11,128 bases of DNA from Oscillospiraceae bacterium (GCA_017848155.1 JAGAKC010000278.1:1-11128); one strand, 5' to 3'; positions 1 through 5,762 are shown, numbered from the stretch's first letter. The notes: generated by a model from the letters alone, not told the origin. Numbers and translations are program-made.

Positions 1-615
1 AACTGTACCTATGAGAAATACGATAGTAAGCAGTGCATAATAATTATAGGGAATAGAGCTGATGAACAGTGTAAGTCCGTCCTCACCCTCAACAAAGCCT
101 GCCACGGCAGCTGCCCATGAGGAGATAGGTGCGATGATGCATATTGGAGCTGCTGTCGAGTCAATAAGATATGAAAGCTTTGAGTTCGAGATCTTGTGCT
201 TTTCGGCAACAGGCTTCATAACGCTGCCAACTGTAAGACAGTTGAAATAGTCGTCGATGAAAATGATCACGCCAAGTATGACTGTGGCGATCTGTGCACC
301 TACACGGCTTTTGATATGCTGCTGCGCCCATGCGCCGAAAGCAGCTGAGCCGCCTGCTTTGTTCATCAGGCAGACCATCGTGCCCAGCACGACAAGGAAT
401 ATAAGTATTCCTACGTTATATCCATTGGATAGAACGCTTACAAAGCCATTGTCGATCATGTGGTTCATGGCTGTTTCGGGATTGAAGCCTGCAAAAAACA
501 GAGCGCCGATGACTATTCCGACGAAAAGTGAGCTGTAGACCTCTTTGGTTATGAGTGCCAGAGCGATAGCTACGAGCGGTGGTACTAACGACCAGAATGT
601 TGCGTACATCTCCAT
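1..615 (-). CDS. Na+/H+ antiporter NhaC family protein (5' part, runs off the window)
   Basis: Membrane antiporter expected to exchange cytoplasmic Na+ for external H+ (or a related substrate swap) across the plasma membrane. The first 205 residues are present; the rest lies beyond base 1. Hydrophobic stretches occur at about residues 9-23, 29-43, 68-84, 108-121 and 158-174. Family-typical segments are visible: IIFIDDYFNCLTVGSVMKPV around 117-136 and YLIDSTAAPICIIAPISSW around 149-167, both characteristic of NhaC/YuiF-type carriers. I start it at the ATG whose first base is 615, because AGGAG (complement of 623-627) lies 7 nt upstream; a second ATG two codons on is also possible. It is transcribed away from the tRNA-Ser gene, from its own promoter. 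Family assignment is firm. The exact ion and substrate (Na+/H+, malate/lactate or an amino acid) cannot be decided from this fragment. Confidence 0.88.
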   Translation of the reverse strand, partial: MEMYATFWSLVPPLVAIALALITKEVYSSLFVGIVIGALFFAGFNPETAMNHMIDNGFVSVLSNGYNVGILIFLVVLGTMVCLMNKAGGSAAFGAWAQQHIKSRVGAQIATVILGVIIFIDDYFNCLTVGSVMKPVAEKHKISNSKLSYLIDSTAAPICIIAPISSWAAAVAGFVEGEDGLTLFISSIPYNYYALLTIVFLIGTV

Positions 616-645
616 AGTGTACTCTCCTTTATAGTTAATAGTACA

Positions 646-675
646 AGTTTATCATAAAATGAATTTGTTTGTCAA
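646..675 (-). promoter_or_regulatory. Promoter of the NhaC-family gene
   Basis: On the minus strand a perfect -35 TTGACA (complement of 670-675) is followed after 18 bp by TAAACT (complement of 646-651), 4 of 6 matches to the -10 consensus. It lies about 30 bp upstream of the ATG, leaving a short leader containing the ribosome site. Seen directly; activity is inferred. Confidence 0.65.
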
Positions 676-714
676 GATGGAGAGCAGATTTATTGAAATA
701 ATAGGTTAAACATG

Positions 715-764
715 AGATAAAAAATTCCGCTGGACCCTGATCGGACAGGATTCAGCGGAACGCT
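715..764. repeat. Direct repeat copy 1 (terminator unit)
   Basis: This 50-bp segment matches 804-853 at 47 of 50 positions, with differences at 718, 725 and 752, at a constant offset of 89 bp. It carries a complete terminator hairpin with its T-tract. Confidence 0.85.
719..760 (-). terminator. Distal rho-independent terminator behind tRNA-Ser
   Basis: Reading the minus strand, TTCCGCTG (complement of 753-760) pairs with CAGCGGAA (complement of 725-732). An inner CCTG/CAGG stem closes a small loop, and a run of six T follows (complement of 719-724). It is a near copy of the terminator at 808-848 and would stop read-through from tRNA-Ser before the NhaC promoter. Confidence 0.8.
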
Positions 765-803
765 TGGGGCAGTTGATTGAAAAGCAAGTGAAAAACACGG
801 GAT

Positions 804-853
804 AGACAAAAAAATCCGCTGGACCCTGATCGGACAGGATCCAGCGGAACGCT
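804..853. repeat. Direct repeat copy 2 (terminator unit abutting tRNA-Ser)
   Basis: Partner of the repeat at 715-764. Its right edge falls at the encoded CCA end of the tRNA, so the duplicated unit consists of the tRNA trailer and terminator without tRNA body sequence. Confidence 0.85.
808..848 (-). terminator. Proximal rho-independent terminator of tRNA-Ser
   Basis: On the minus strand TCCGCTGGA (complement of 840-848) pairs perfectly with TCCAGCGGA (complement of 815-823). An inner CCTG/CAGG stem and then seven T (complement of 808-814) complete it. The stem begins only 4 nt after the tRNA CCA, giving a very short 3' trailer. Confidence 0.9.
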
Positions 854-941
854 GGCGGAGACGGCGAGATTCGAACTCGCGGGGGATCGCTCCCTAACTG
901 ATTTCGAGTCAGCCCCGTTATGACCACTTCGATACGTCTCC
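853..941 (-). tRNA. tRNA-Ser (anticodon CGA), CCA encoded
   Basis: Decodes UCG serine codons. The 7-bp acceptor stem is GGAGACG (complement of 935-941) with CGTCTCC (complement of 857-863), then discriminator G (856), as serine tRNAs carry, and an encoded CCA (complement of 853-855). The anticodon stem GCTGA/TCAGT encloses loop CTCGAAA, placing anticodon CGA at the complement of 904-906, with T33 and A37 as expected. A long variable arm (AGGGAGCGATCCCC region) and a TTCGAAT T-loop complete the class II fold. Length is 86 nt, or 89 with CCA. A consensus promoter lies upstream and a double terminator downstream, so it is a single-tRNA transcription unit. Confidence 0.97.
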
Positions 942-957
942 GTAAATAACAGCTATA

Positions 958-986
958 ATTATACACCGTTTTTGTTGGTTTGTCAA
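958..986 (-). promoter_or_regulatory. Consensus promoter of tRNA-Ser
   Basis: Minus strand: TTGACA (complement of 981-986), a 17-bp spacer, then TATAAT (complement of 958-963). Both hexamers and the spacing match the housekeeping sigma consensus exactly, as expected for a strongly expressed stable RNA. The predicted start is about 10 bp before the mature tRNA 5' end. Confidence 0.9.
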
Positions 987-1058
987 GGGGTAAAACAGTA
1001 TATGGCAATTTTCAAGCAAAAAAATGATATAAAAAGTGAAAAAATAAGGAAATGATTC

Positions 1059-1087
1059 TTGACTAATGACACGGAATGATGTATAAT
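1059..1087 (+). promoter_or_regulatory. Promoter of the NSS transporter gene
   Basis: TTGACT at 1059-1064, a 17-bp spacer and TATAAT at 1082-1087 give 11 of 12 consensus matches. The transcript would start near 1094, leaving a leader of about 25 nt that leaves no room for a riboswitch. Confidence 0.85.
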
Positions 1088-1105
1088 AAATATAATTTTG
1101 GTTTT

Positions 1106-1110
1106 GGGAG
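1106..1110 (+). promoter_or_regulatory. Ribosome site fixing the NSS start
   Basis: GGGAG lies 8 nt before the ATG at 1119. This favours 1119 over the in-frame TTG at 1098, which lies upstream of the ribosome site and only about 4 nt past the predicted transcript start. Confidence 0.75.
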
Positions 1111-1118
1111 AGAAGAAA

Positions 1119-2639
1119 ATGTCTGAAAAAAACATTTCCGCCAAAAAGGGCGGATTTTCATCAAAGATCGGCTTTGTACTGGCAGCAGCAGGCTCGGCGG
1201 TAGGTCTTGGTAACATCTGGAGATTCCCGTATCTTGCTGCGCAGTATGGCGGCGGAATGTTCCTACTGGTGTATCTGATACTTACTGTAACGTTTGGATT
1301 TGCGCTTATGATAACGGAGACCTCCATAGGCAGAAAGACAGGCAAGAGCGTTATCGGAGCATACTCTGACCTGTCAAAGAAATTCAGCTTTCTCGGCTGG
1401 ATAGCTGCGGTAGTACCTGTGATAATCTTCCCGTATTACTGTGTGATCGGCGGTTGGGTGCTTAAGTATCTGACGGTGTATCTGACTGGAGGTGTAGCTG
1501 ACGCAGCTGCGGGTGAGATAGTTTCTACTGTGCTGTGTCCTGTTTCGATGTTCCCCGGACCTGTTGCAGAGGAGGCTGCTGCCGCTGCTGTAAAGTCATT
1601 GTGCGGACCTGTTTCCATGATACCGCCTGCGGCGCTTGATTCGGTAATACAGAATCCCGTCGGTACAGGAGAGATATCTTTTTTCAGCGGATTCATTGGC
1701 GGTGAGATACAGCCTACCATTTTCTTTATCATTTATCTTATACTTACAGCAGTCGTTGTAATGCTTGGTGTTGAGAAGGGAATCGAAAAATTCAGCAAGT
1801 TCCTTATGCCTGTGCTGATAGTTATAATTCTTGGTATCTCGATCTATTCGATAACACTGAATGGCGCTATGGATGGTTTTATGTACTACATAACCCCCAA
1901 CTTCGAGAACTTCTCTTTAAAAACTGTTGTTGCGGCAATGGGACAGCTTTTTTATTCCATGTCGCTTGCAATGGGAATCATGGTTACTTATGGCTCGTAC
2001 ATGCGCAAAGAAGATAACCTTGAAGGCTCTGTCCGCCATATAGAGATATTCGATACAGGTGTTGCGTTCCTTGCTGGTATGATGATAATTCCTGCGGTGT
2101 TCGCTTTCCCCGGCGAGGATGGCATCCCTGATCTTGGTCAGGGTCCAGGTATGATGTTCGTTGCACTTCCGAAAGTATTTAACCAGATGCCCGGCGGTCA
2201 GTTTATCGGAATCGTGTTTTTCGTACTTGTGGCGCTGGCTGCGCTTACTTCTTCCATCTCGCTTATGGAAACGATCGTGTCCATCGTAATGGAAAAAACG
2301 AAGATGAAGAGGATATCTGCAAGCCTTGTGGTTCTTGGTGGCTCGTTCATTATCGGTATGCTGTCAGTGCTCGGCTACAGTGCATGGAGCGATGTGACGG
2401 TATTCGGTATGCAGTTCCTTGATTTCTTCGATTTCATAAGCAACAGTGTTATCATGCCTATCGTTGCGCTGCTGACCTGCATACTTATCGGATATGTCGT
2501 AAAGACAAAGGTCGTGGAGCAGGAGGTAGAGATAAACGGCAGATTCAAGTCGAAGCTTCTTTACCGTATAATGGTAAGATATGTCTGCCCTGTATTTATG
2601 GTTGCCATCCTTCTTTCGGCACTTTTCAAGTATGTATGA
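1119..2639 (+). CDS. Sodium-dependent transporter, neurotransmitter:sodium symporter (NSS/SNF) family
   Basis: 506-residue LeuT-fold secondary transporter expected to import an amino acid with Na+. TM1 carries the hallmark AAAGSAVGLGNIWRFPY (residues 22-38), whose unwound segment forms part of the Na+ and substrate sites. TM6 has GQLFYSMSLAMGIMVTYGSY (275-294), and TM8 has ALTSSISLMETIVS (375-388) with the Thr-Ser-Ser of the Na2 site. About eleven membrane segments can be traced, roughly at 18-40, 45-69, 92-122, 197-217, 226-246, 268-292, 310-331, 362-390, 399-420, 432-460 and 484-504, as in bacterial Tyt1/MhsT-type members. The TM3-TM4 loop (about 126-196) is long and alanine/proline rich, with a repeated PVSM motif and cysteines at 140 and 162. 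The gene stands alone, with its own promoter and a terminator 6 bp after the stop. The substrate cannot be read from sequence; tyrosine or another hydrophobic amino acid is a family-based guess. Confidence 0.93.
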   Translation: MSEKNISAKKGGFSSKIGFVLAAAGSAVGLGNIWRFPYLAAQYGGGMFLLVYLILTVTFGFALMITETSIGRKTGKSVIGAYSDLSKKFSFLGWIAAVVPVIIFPYYCVIGGWVLKYLTVYLTGGVADAAAGEIVSTVLCPVSMFPGPVAEEAAAAAVKSLCGPVSMIPPAALDSVIQNPVGTGEISFFSGFIGGEIQPTIFFIIYLILTAVVVMLGVEKGIEKFSKFLMPVLIVIILGISIYSITLNGAMDGFMYYITPNFENFSLKTVVAAMGQLFYSMSLAMGIMVTYGSYMRKEDNLEGSVRHIEIFDTGVAFLAGMMIIPAVFAFPGEDGIPDLGQGPGMMFVALPKVFNQMPGGQFIGIVFFVLVALAALTSSISLMETIVSIVMEKTKMKRISASLVVLGGSFIIGMLSVLGYSAWSDVTVFGMQFLDFFDFISNSVIMPIVALLTCILIGYVVKTKVVEQEVEINGRFKSKLLYRIMVRYVCPVFMVAILLSALFKYV

Positions 2640-2645
2640 TATTAT

Positions 2646-2669
2646 ACTCCGCTCTTTTCAGGGCGGAGT
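2646..2669 (+). repeat. Upstream copy of the terminator hairpin, without T-tract
   Basis: ACTCCGC (2646-2652) pairs with GCGGAGT (2663-2669). The 24-nt hairpin matches 2859-2882 except at 2653 (T versus C). It begins 6 bp after the NSS stop but is followed by GAGACC instead of T residues, so by itself it should terminate poorly. Confidence 0.85.
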
Positions 2670-2675
2670 GAGACC

Positions 2676-2852
2676 GTCGAAAAAGTCCCTTTGGGACTTT
2701 CTCGCCGAAACATCCGCACTGCCCGCACTCGCTAACGGCAATGCCGTTAACTCGCACAGTGGTGCGGATAGAAGTTATTTTTCCGACGCACATGTCGTCG
2801 GAAAAATTTATTTAAAAAGCCTGCGTCGCAGGCAAAAACAAAGTTTTTCGAC
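2676..2852 (+). repeat. Multi-hairpin intergenic element enclosed by duplicated terminator hairpins
   Basis: An outer stem GTCGAAAAA (2676-2684) / TTTTTCGAC (2844-2852) encloses a series of perfect inverted repeats: 2682-2689 with 2693-2700 (8 bp, 3-nt loop), 2712-2719 with 2762-2769 (8 bp), inside it 2733-2739 with 2743-2749 (7 bp), 2778-2788 with 2796-2806 (11 bp), and 2819-2824 with 2828-2833 (6 bp). The first hairpin shares 2682-2684 with the outer stem, so the two are partly alternative. As RNA this would be a multibranched structure, as DNA a cruciform-prone one. A reading frame continuing from the 3' end of the NSS gene crosses it (2581-2859), but its content is dictated by the hairpins and it has no family signature, so I treat it as non-coding. 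It may be a MITE-like or REP-like dispersed repeat; no transposase is present. Function is unknown. Confidence 0.7.
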
Positions 2853-2858
2853 AAGCTG

Positions 2859-2887
2859 ACTCCGCCCTTTTCAGGGCGGAGTTTTTT
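2859..2887 (+). terminator. Rho-independent terminator of the NSS transcript (downstream copy)
   Basis: ACTCCGCCC (2859-2867) pairs with GGGCGGAGT (2874-2882), followed by a six-T run at 2882-2887. A strong GC stem plus T-tract makes this the functional terminator, about 220 bp after the NSS stop. Its near copy at 2646-2669 lacks the T-tract. Confidence 0.88.
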
Positions 2888-3022
2888 AGTCTATTTGCCA
2901 CTTAAAGACCAGATACTGGGATCTGTGGCATTTATTTGATGTAGTTTGTTTATTCTAGACTATTTTAGGATTCAAATAAAGAGAAATAGATCATTTTTTT
3001 TGTTTAAAATCTACAAAAAGGA
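2888..3022. other. AT-rich spacer with inverted repeats before the tmk promoter
   Basis: No gene is visible. It holds TGCCAC (2896-2901) opposed by GTGGCA (2925-2930), a nested CAGAT/ATCTG (2910-2914, 2921-2925), and a perfect 9-bp inverted repeat TTTATTTGA (2931-2939) / TCAAATAAA (2972-2980). GTTTGTTTA at 2944-2952 is the reverse complement of TAAACAAAC at 3028-3036 in the tmk promoter. In such AT-rich DNA these may be chance; no known riboswitch was recognised. Confidence 0.4.
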
Positions 3023-3051
3023 TTGACTAAACAAACGATTTGTGGTAAGAT
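3023..3051 (+). promoter_or_regulatory. Promoter of the tmk-to-GH3 operon
   Basis: TTGACT at 3023-3028, a 17-bp spacer and TAAGAT at 3046-3051. The spacer contains ACAAA-CGA-TTTGT (3031-3043), a small palindrome that could serve as an operator. Just downstream a 10-bp sequence ATATATAATG occurs twice (3050-3059 and 3067-3076), each copy containing a TATAAT, so alternative -10 elements cannot be excluded. Confidence 0.65.
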
Positions 3052-3090
3052 ATATAATGTATAACAATATATAATGGATAGGTATTGGAT

Positions 3091-3762
3091 ATGAGCAAAG
3101 GAAAAATGATCGTACTTGAGGGTCTTGACGGCTGTGGTAAATCCACGCAGCTGGAGCTGCTGCAGGAAAAGCTGTCAGGATGCGGTGTAAGCAGCAGGCT
3201 GATAAGCTTCCCGAATTACGACAGTGACAGCGGCAGGATAGTTTCGTCGTACCTCGGCGGAGATATTCCCTGTGACGGGGAAACGGGAGCCTATGCCGCA
3301 AGCAGCTTTTATGCAGTTGACCGCTATATTAGCTGGGCGACAGACTGGAAGCGTGACTATGACGGCGGAAGCGTGATCGTTTCGGGAAGATATACTACTT
3401 CAAATGCGATCTACCAGATGACAAAGCTGACCCATGAACAGCGTGAGGATTTCCTCAGATGGCTTTGGGATTACGAATACACAAAGCTCGGACTTCCGAA
3501 GCCTGATATGGTGATTTTTCTCGATATGCCGATAGAGGTATCGCAGAAGCTGCTTTCGGGGCGGTATAACGGCGATGAGAGCAAAAAGGATATCCACGAG
3601 CGGAATGTAGCTTTCATGAAGCAGTGTCGTGACAGCGCCATGTATGCTGCCGAAAAGGATGGATGGCGTATAGTTGAGTGCTCTGACGGAGATGCACCGC
3701 TGCCCGTAGATACTATCCATGATATGATAATGGAGCAGATAAAGGAGATAGTTGATGTCTGA
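3091..3762 (+). CDS. tmk: Thymidylate kinase (dTMP kinase) homologue
   Basis: Cytoplasmic P-loop kinase expected to phosphorylate dTMP to dTDP with ATP for DNA synthesis. The 223 residues show a Walker A GLDGCGKST (11-19), FPNYDSDSG (40-48), a DRY at 77-79, YTTSNAIYQ (101-109), the FLDMP strand (143-147), and a lid-like segment SGRYNGDESKKDIHERN (156-172). Length is slightly above the usual 200-215. In most family members the strand before YTTSN ends in Asp-Arg-Tyr; here it reads S-G-R-Y (98-101), so the aspartate is replaced by glycine. I start at the ATG at 3091 (MSKGKMIVLEG), with a weak GGATAGG upstream; an internal ATG at 3106 is less likely because it sits only 4 nt past its AGG. It is first in the operon, and its end overlaps the next start by 8 bp. 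A related deoxynucleoside kinase is the alternative. Confidence 0.85.
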   Translation: MSKGKMIVLEGLDGCGKSTQLELLQEKLSGCGVSSRLISFPNYDSDSGRIVSSYLGGDIPCDGETGAYAASSFYAVDRYISWATDWKRDYDGGSVIVSGRYTTSNAIYQMTKLTHEQREDFLRWLWDYEYTKLGLPKPDMVIFLDMPIEVSQKLLSGRYNGDESKKDIHERNVAFMKQCRDSAMYAAEKDGWRIVECSDGDAPLPVDTIHDMIMEQIKEIVDV

Positions 3763-4669
3763 GCTTGTTTTCAGGACGATAGAGATCACGGACAAGTCTT
3801 GGATCGATGCGGCACTGAAAAGATCGCAGTTCCGTGGATGCGAGTACACCTTCGGAAATAACTTCACATGGCGCAGGGCGTACAATGTGGAGATCGCTCC
3901 GTATGAGGAGATGTATCTTCTGCGCTGGGATCTTGGCGGAGAGGGTGTGAAATACTCGTTTCCCGCAGGCGGCTGCGGCGTGCGTGAGGGAGTAGAGCTC
4001 CTTAAAGGTTACTGTGACCAAAGAGGAGAAGCCCTTGTCATTTCAGCAAATAAGGAGATGACGGAGCTGATACTGGTGGAATACCCTGAAGCAAGAGCGC
4101 TTTACCGTCGTGACAGCAGCGATTATATCTATCTTGCTGACGACCTTTCAGAGCTTCGTGGAAAGAAGTATCATGCAAAGCGCAACCACCTCAACAGATT
4201 TTATGAGAATGACTGGAGCTTTGAGCCGATAACATCTGAAAATATTCCCGAGTGTCTTGCAATGAACGAGCGCTGGTGCGAAGAGAATATAGTTCGATGT
4301 GACGTAAAAGACAGCATTGAGCAGCAGAGCAAGCTGGACGAGAGCTGTGTGGTCAGATGCGGCTTCAAATATTACGAAGCGCTTGGTTATACAGGCGGAC
4401 TTATCCGTGTAAACGGAGAGGTTCAGGCTTTTACATTCGGTGAACCGTCCGCAGACGACACATTTGTCGTGCATGTGGAAAAAGCACTGAAAACGTATCA
4501 GGGTGCGTATACCGCCATAAACAGGGAATTTGTACGGTCGCTTGGCGGACGTTACAGGTATATAAACAGGGAGGAGGACACGGGTGCAGAAAATCTGCGC
4601 AAGGCAAAGCTGTCCTATAATCCTGTGTTCTTAGAGGATAAATTTGACATTACTTTCGGAGGTAAATGA
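3755..4669 (+). CDS. DUF2156 / phosphatidylglycerol lysyltransferase C-terminal-domain protein
   Basis: 304-residue soluble protein of the DUF2156 family, which has a tandem GNAT-like fold related to the catalytic half of MprF. MprF moves an aminoacyl group from tRNA to phosphatidylglycerol, but stand-alone members mostly lack assigned functions. Family signatures are LRGKKYHAKRNHLNRF (134-149), VEKALKTYQGAYTAINREF (241-259) and YINREEDTGAENLRKAKLSY (269-288). No membrane segment is present, so the MprF flippase half is missing and activity at the membrane is uncertain. The ATG at 3755 has AGGAG 7 nt upstream and overlaps the tmk end; a TTG at 3752 is one codon earlier and disfavoured. The downstream gene starts on its stop codon, showing translational coupling. 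Family is firm; function is not known. Confidence 0.85.
   Translation: MSELVFRTIEITDKSWIDAALKRSQFRGCEYTFGNNFTWRRAYNVEIAPYEEMYLLRWDLGGEGVKYSFPAGGCGVREGVELLKGYCDQRGEALVISANKEMTELILVEYPEARALYRRDSSDYIYLADDLSELRGKKYHAKRNHLNRFYENDWSFEPITSENIPECLAMNERWCEENIVRCDVKDSIEQQSKLDESCVVRCGFKYYEALGYTGGLIRVNGEVQAFTFGEPSADDTFVVHVEKALKTYQGAYTAINREFVRSLGGRYRYINREEDTGAENLRKAKLSYNPVFLEDKFDITFGGK
4658..4662 (+). promoter_or_regulatory. Ribosome site deciding the DJ-1 start
   Basis: GGAGG precedes two adjacent ATG codons at 4666 and 4669 with spacings of 3 and 6 nt. The second is at normal distance and gives the family-typical N-terminus MIYVFLADGFEE, so 4669 is preferred. The site lies inside the preceding gene. 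Confidence 0.6.
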
Positions 4670-5214
4670 TGATCTACGTATTTCTTGCAGACGGATTTGA
4701 GGAGATAGAGGCGCTGGCGCCTGTCGATATACTGCGCAGGGCGGAAAAGGATGTAGTAACTGTCGGCATCGGTAGCGACACTATCCGTGCGGCACACGGA
4801 GTTGTGATGCTGACAGATATAACCGACATGCAGATGCAGCTTGACGAGCGTGTTGAGATGATAGTGCTTCCGGGTGGAATGCCAGGTACTCTGAACCTCG
4901 AAAAGTCGGCTGCTGTTCAGGGTGCGATCGATTACTGTGTGGAGAACAGAGTGCCCGTTGCGGCTATCTGTGCAGCGCCGTCCATACTCGGAAAGAAGGG
5001 GCTTCTTTCGGGCAGGAAAGCAACCTGCTTCCCGGGATTTGAAAAGTTCCTTGAGGGCGCAGAGCTGTCTGATGAAGCGGTCGTTACAGACGGTATGATA
5101 ACAACTGGTGTAGGCCCCGGTGCGGCTGTAAGATTCGGTCTGCGTCTTGCAGAGATACTCTGCGGCAAGTCTGAGGCAGACAGGATAGCGGCAGGTATGC
5201 AGTGCGGGAAGTAA
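4669..5214 (+). CDS. DJ-1/PfpI family protein (ThiJ-like)
   Basis: 181-residue flavodoxin-like protein of the DJ-1 superfamily. Family members act in protection from or repair of carbonyl and oxidative damage; some have glyoxalase or deglycase activity, which is debated. Seen here: FEEIEALAPVD (10-20) with Glu14 in the position of human DJ-1 Glu18; the nucleophile-elbow VAAICAAPSILG (97-108) with Cys101 matching Cys106; and TTGVGPGAAVRFGL (146-159) near the C-terminus. Length matches the 180-190 residues of the DJ-1 subgroup. Its start overlaps the previous stop by one base, and its last 13 bases overlap the next gene, so it is translationally coupled on both sides. Substrate and exact activity are not evident. 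An upstream ATG at 4666 would add one Met. Confidence 0.88.
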   Translation: MIYVFLADGFEEIEALAPVDILRRAEKDVVTVGIGSDTIRAAHGVVMLTDITDMQMQLDERVEMIVLPGGMPGTLNLEKSAAVQGAIDYCVENRVPVAAICAAPSILGKKGLLSGRKATCFPGFEKFLEGAELSDEAVVTDGMITTGVGPGAAVRFGLRLAEILCGKSEADRIAAGMQCGK

Positions 5215-5738
5215 AAAAAGCGCTCAGAAAGCAGCTTATCGGAAAGCGCAGGGAAATGGACATAGCATATAAGGCGCACTGTGACAAGGACATCTTCTGT
5301 AAGCTCGTTCCGCTGCTGGAAAAAGCTGACGCAGTGCTGACCTATGTGTCTACAGATATTGAGGTCGACACAATTGCGGTGATAGAGTACTGCCTTGAAA
5401 AGGGAATACCTGTTGCAACGCCTGTGTCGGGTGACAGTGAGCTGACTTTTTATGAGATCACATCTTTTGATGATCTGAAAGAGGGCAGATTCGGTATCAT
5501 GGAGCCGATAAAGGGAGAAGCTCCTTTTGTAGGGGGCAGCTCCTCGCTTTGCGTAGTACCTGCGCTATGTGCGGACGGAAGCGGTCTTAGGCTCGGCTAT
5601 GGCAGGGGATATTATGACAGATACCTATCACGGTTTGAGGGGCGCAGCGTTATCGTGTGCTACTCGGATTTCAGGATGGAAGTACCATCTGAGCCGCATG
5701 ACAGACGGGCTGACATGACTATTTTTGACAGTATATAG
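5202..5738 (+). CDS. 5-formyltetrahydrofolate cyclo-ligase
   Basis: Cytoplasmic enzyme (EC 6.3.3.2) that uses ATP to convert 5-formyl-THF to 5,10-methenyl-THF, recovering folate for one-carbon reactions including thymidylate and purine synthesis. The 178-residue protein begins with the family-typical basic helix KKALRKQLIGKRREM (5-19) and carries FGIMEP (97-102), VVPALCAD (118-125) and the ATP/folate-binding signature GLRLGYGRGYYDRYL (128-142). The start is a GTG at 5202 inside the end of the DJ-1 gene (13-bp overlap), with a weak AGG at 5193-5195; no in-frame ATG exists before residue 19, where starting would delete the conserved helix. Presence beside tmk fits a nucleotide/one-carbon theme. 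The family is sure, the exact start less so. Confidence 0.9.
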   Translation: MREVKKALRKQLIGKRREMDIAYKAHCDKDIFCKLVPLLEKADAVLTYVSTDIEVDTIAVIEYCLEKGIPVATPVSGDSELTFYEITSFDDLKEGRFGIMEPIKGEAPFVGGSSSLCVVPALCADGSGLRLGYGRGYYDRYLSRFEGRSVIVCYSDFRMEVPSEPHDRRADMTIFDSI

Positions 5739-5762
5739 AATGACCGAAACGGAGGTCGAAGA

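Noticed and set aside
257..538. Plus-strand frames over the left end (also 62-250)
   Set aside because: They lie antisense to a clear NhaC-family gene with promoter, ribosome site and conserved motifs; they are shadows of it.
706..1008. Minus-strand frame of 100 codons across the tRNA and terminators
   Set aside because: It overlaps a perfect tRNA gene and two terminators, which explain the sequence better.
1436..1732. Minus-strand frame opposite the NSS loop insertion
   Set aside because: Antisense shadow of the Ala-rich loop; no ribosome site or recognisable family.
2581..2859. Open frame of 92 codons overlapping the NSS 3' end and crossing the hairpin element
   Set aside because: No ribosome site. 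It begins inside a real gene in another frame, and its content follows the inverted repeats. Most likely a spurious frame, though recurrence in other genomes would reflect the repeat itself.
2646..2887. CRISPR array or phage attachment site
   Set aside because: Only two copies of the bordering repeat exist, the interior is palindromic instead of spacer-like, and no integrase or cas gene is present.
2888..3090. Riboswitch ahead of tmk
   Set aside because: The predicted leader is only about 33 nt; the hairpins upstream lie before the promoter and match no known riboswitch core.
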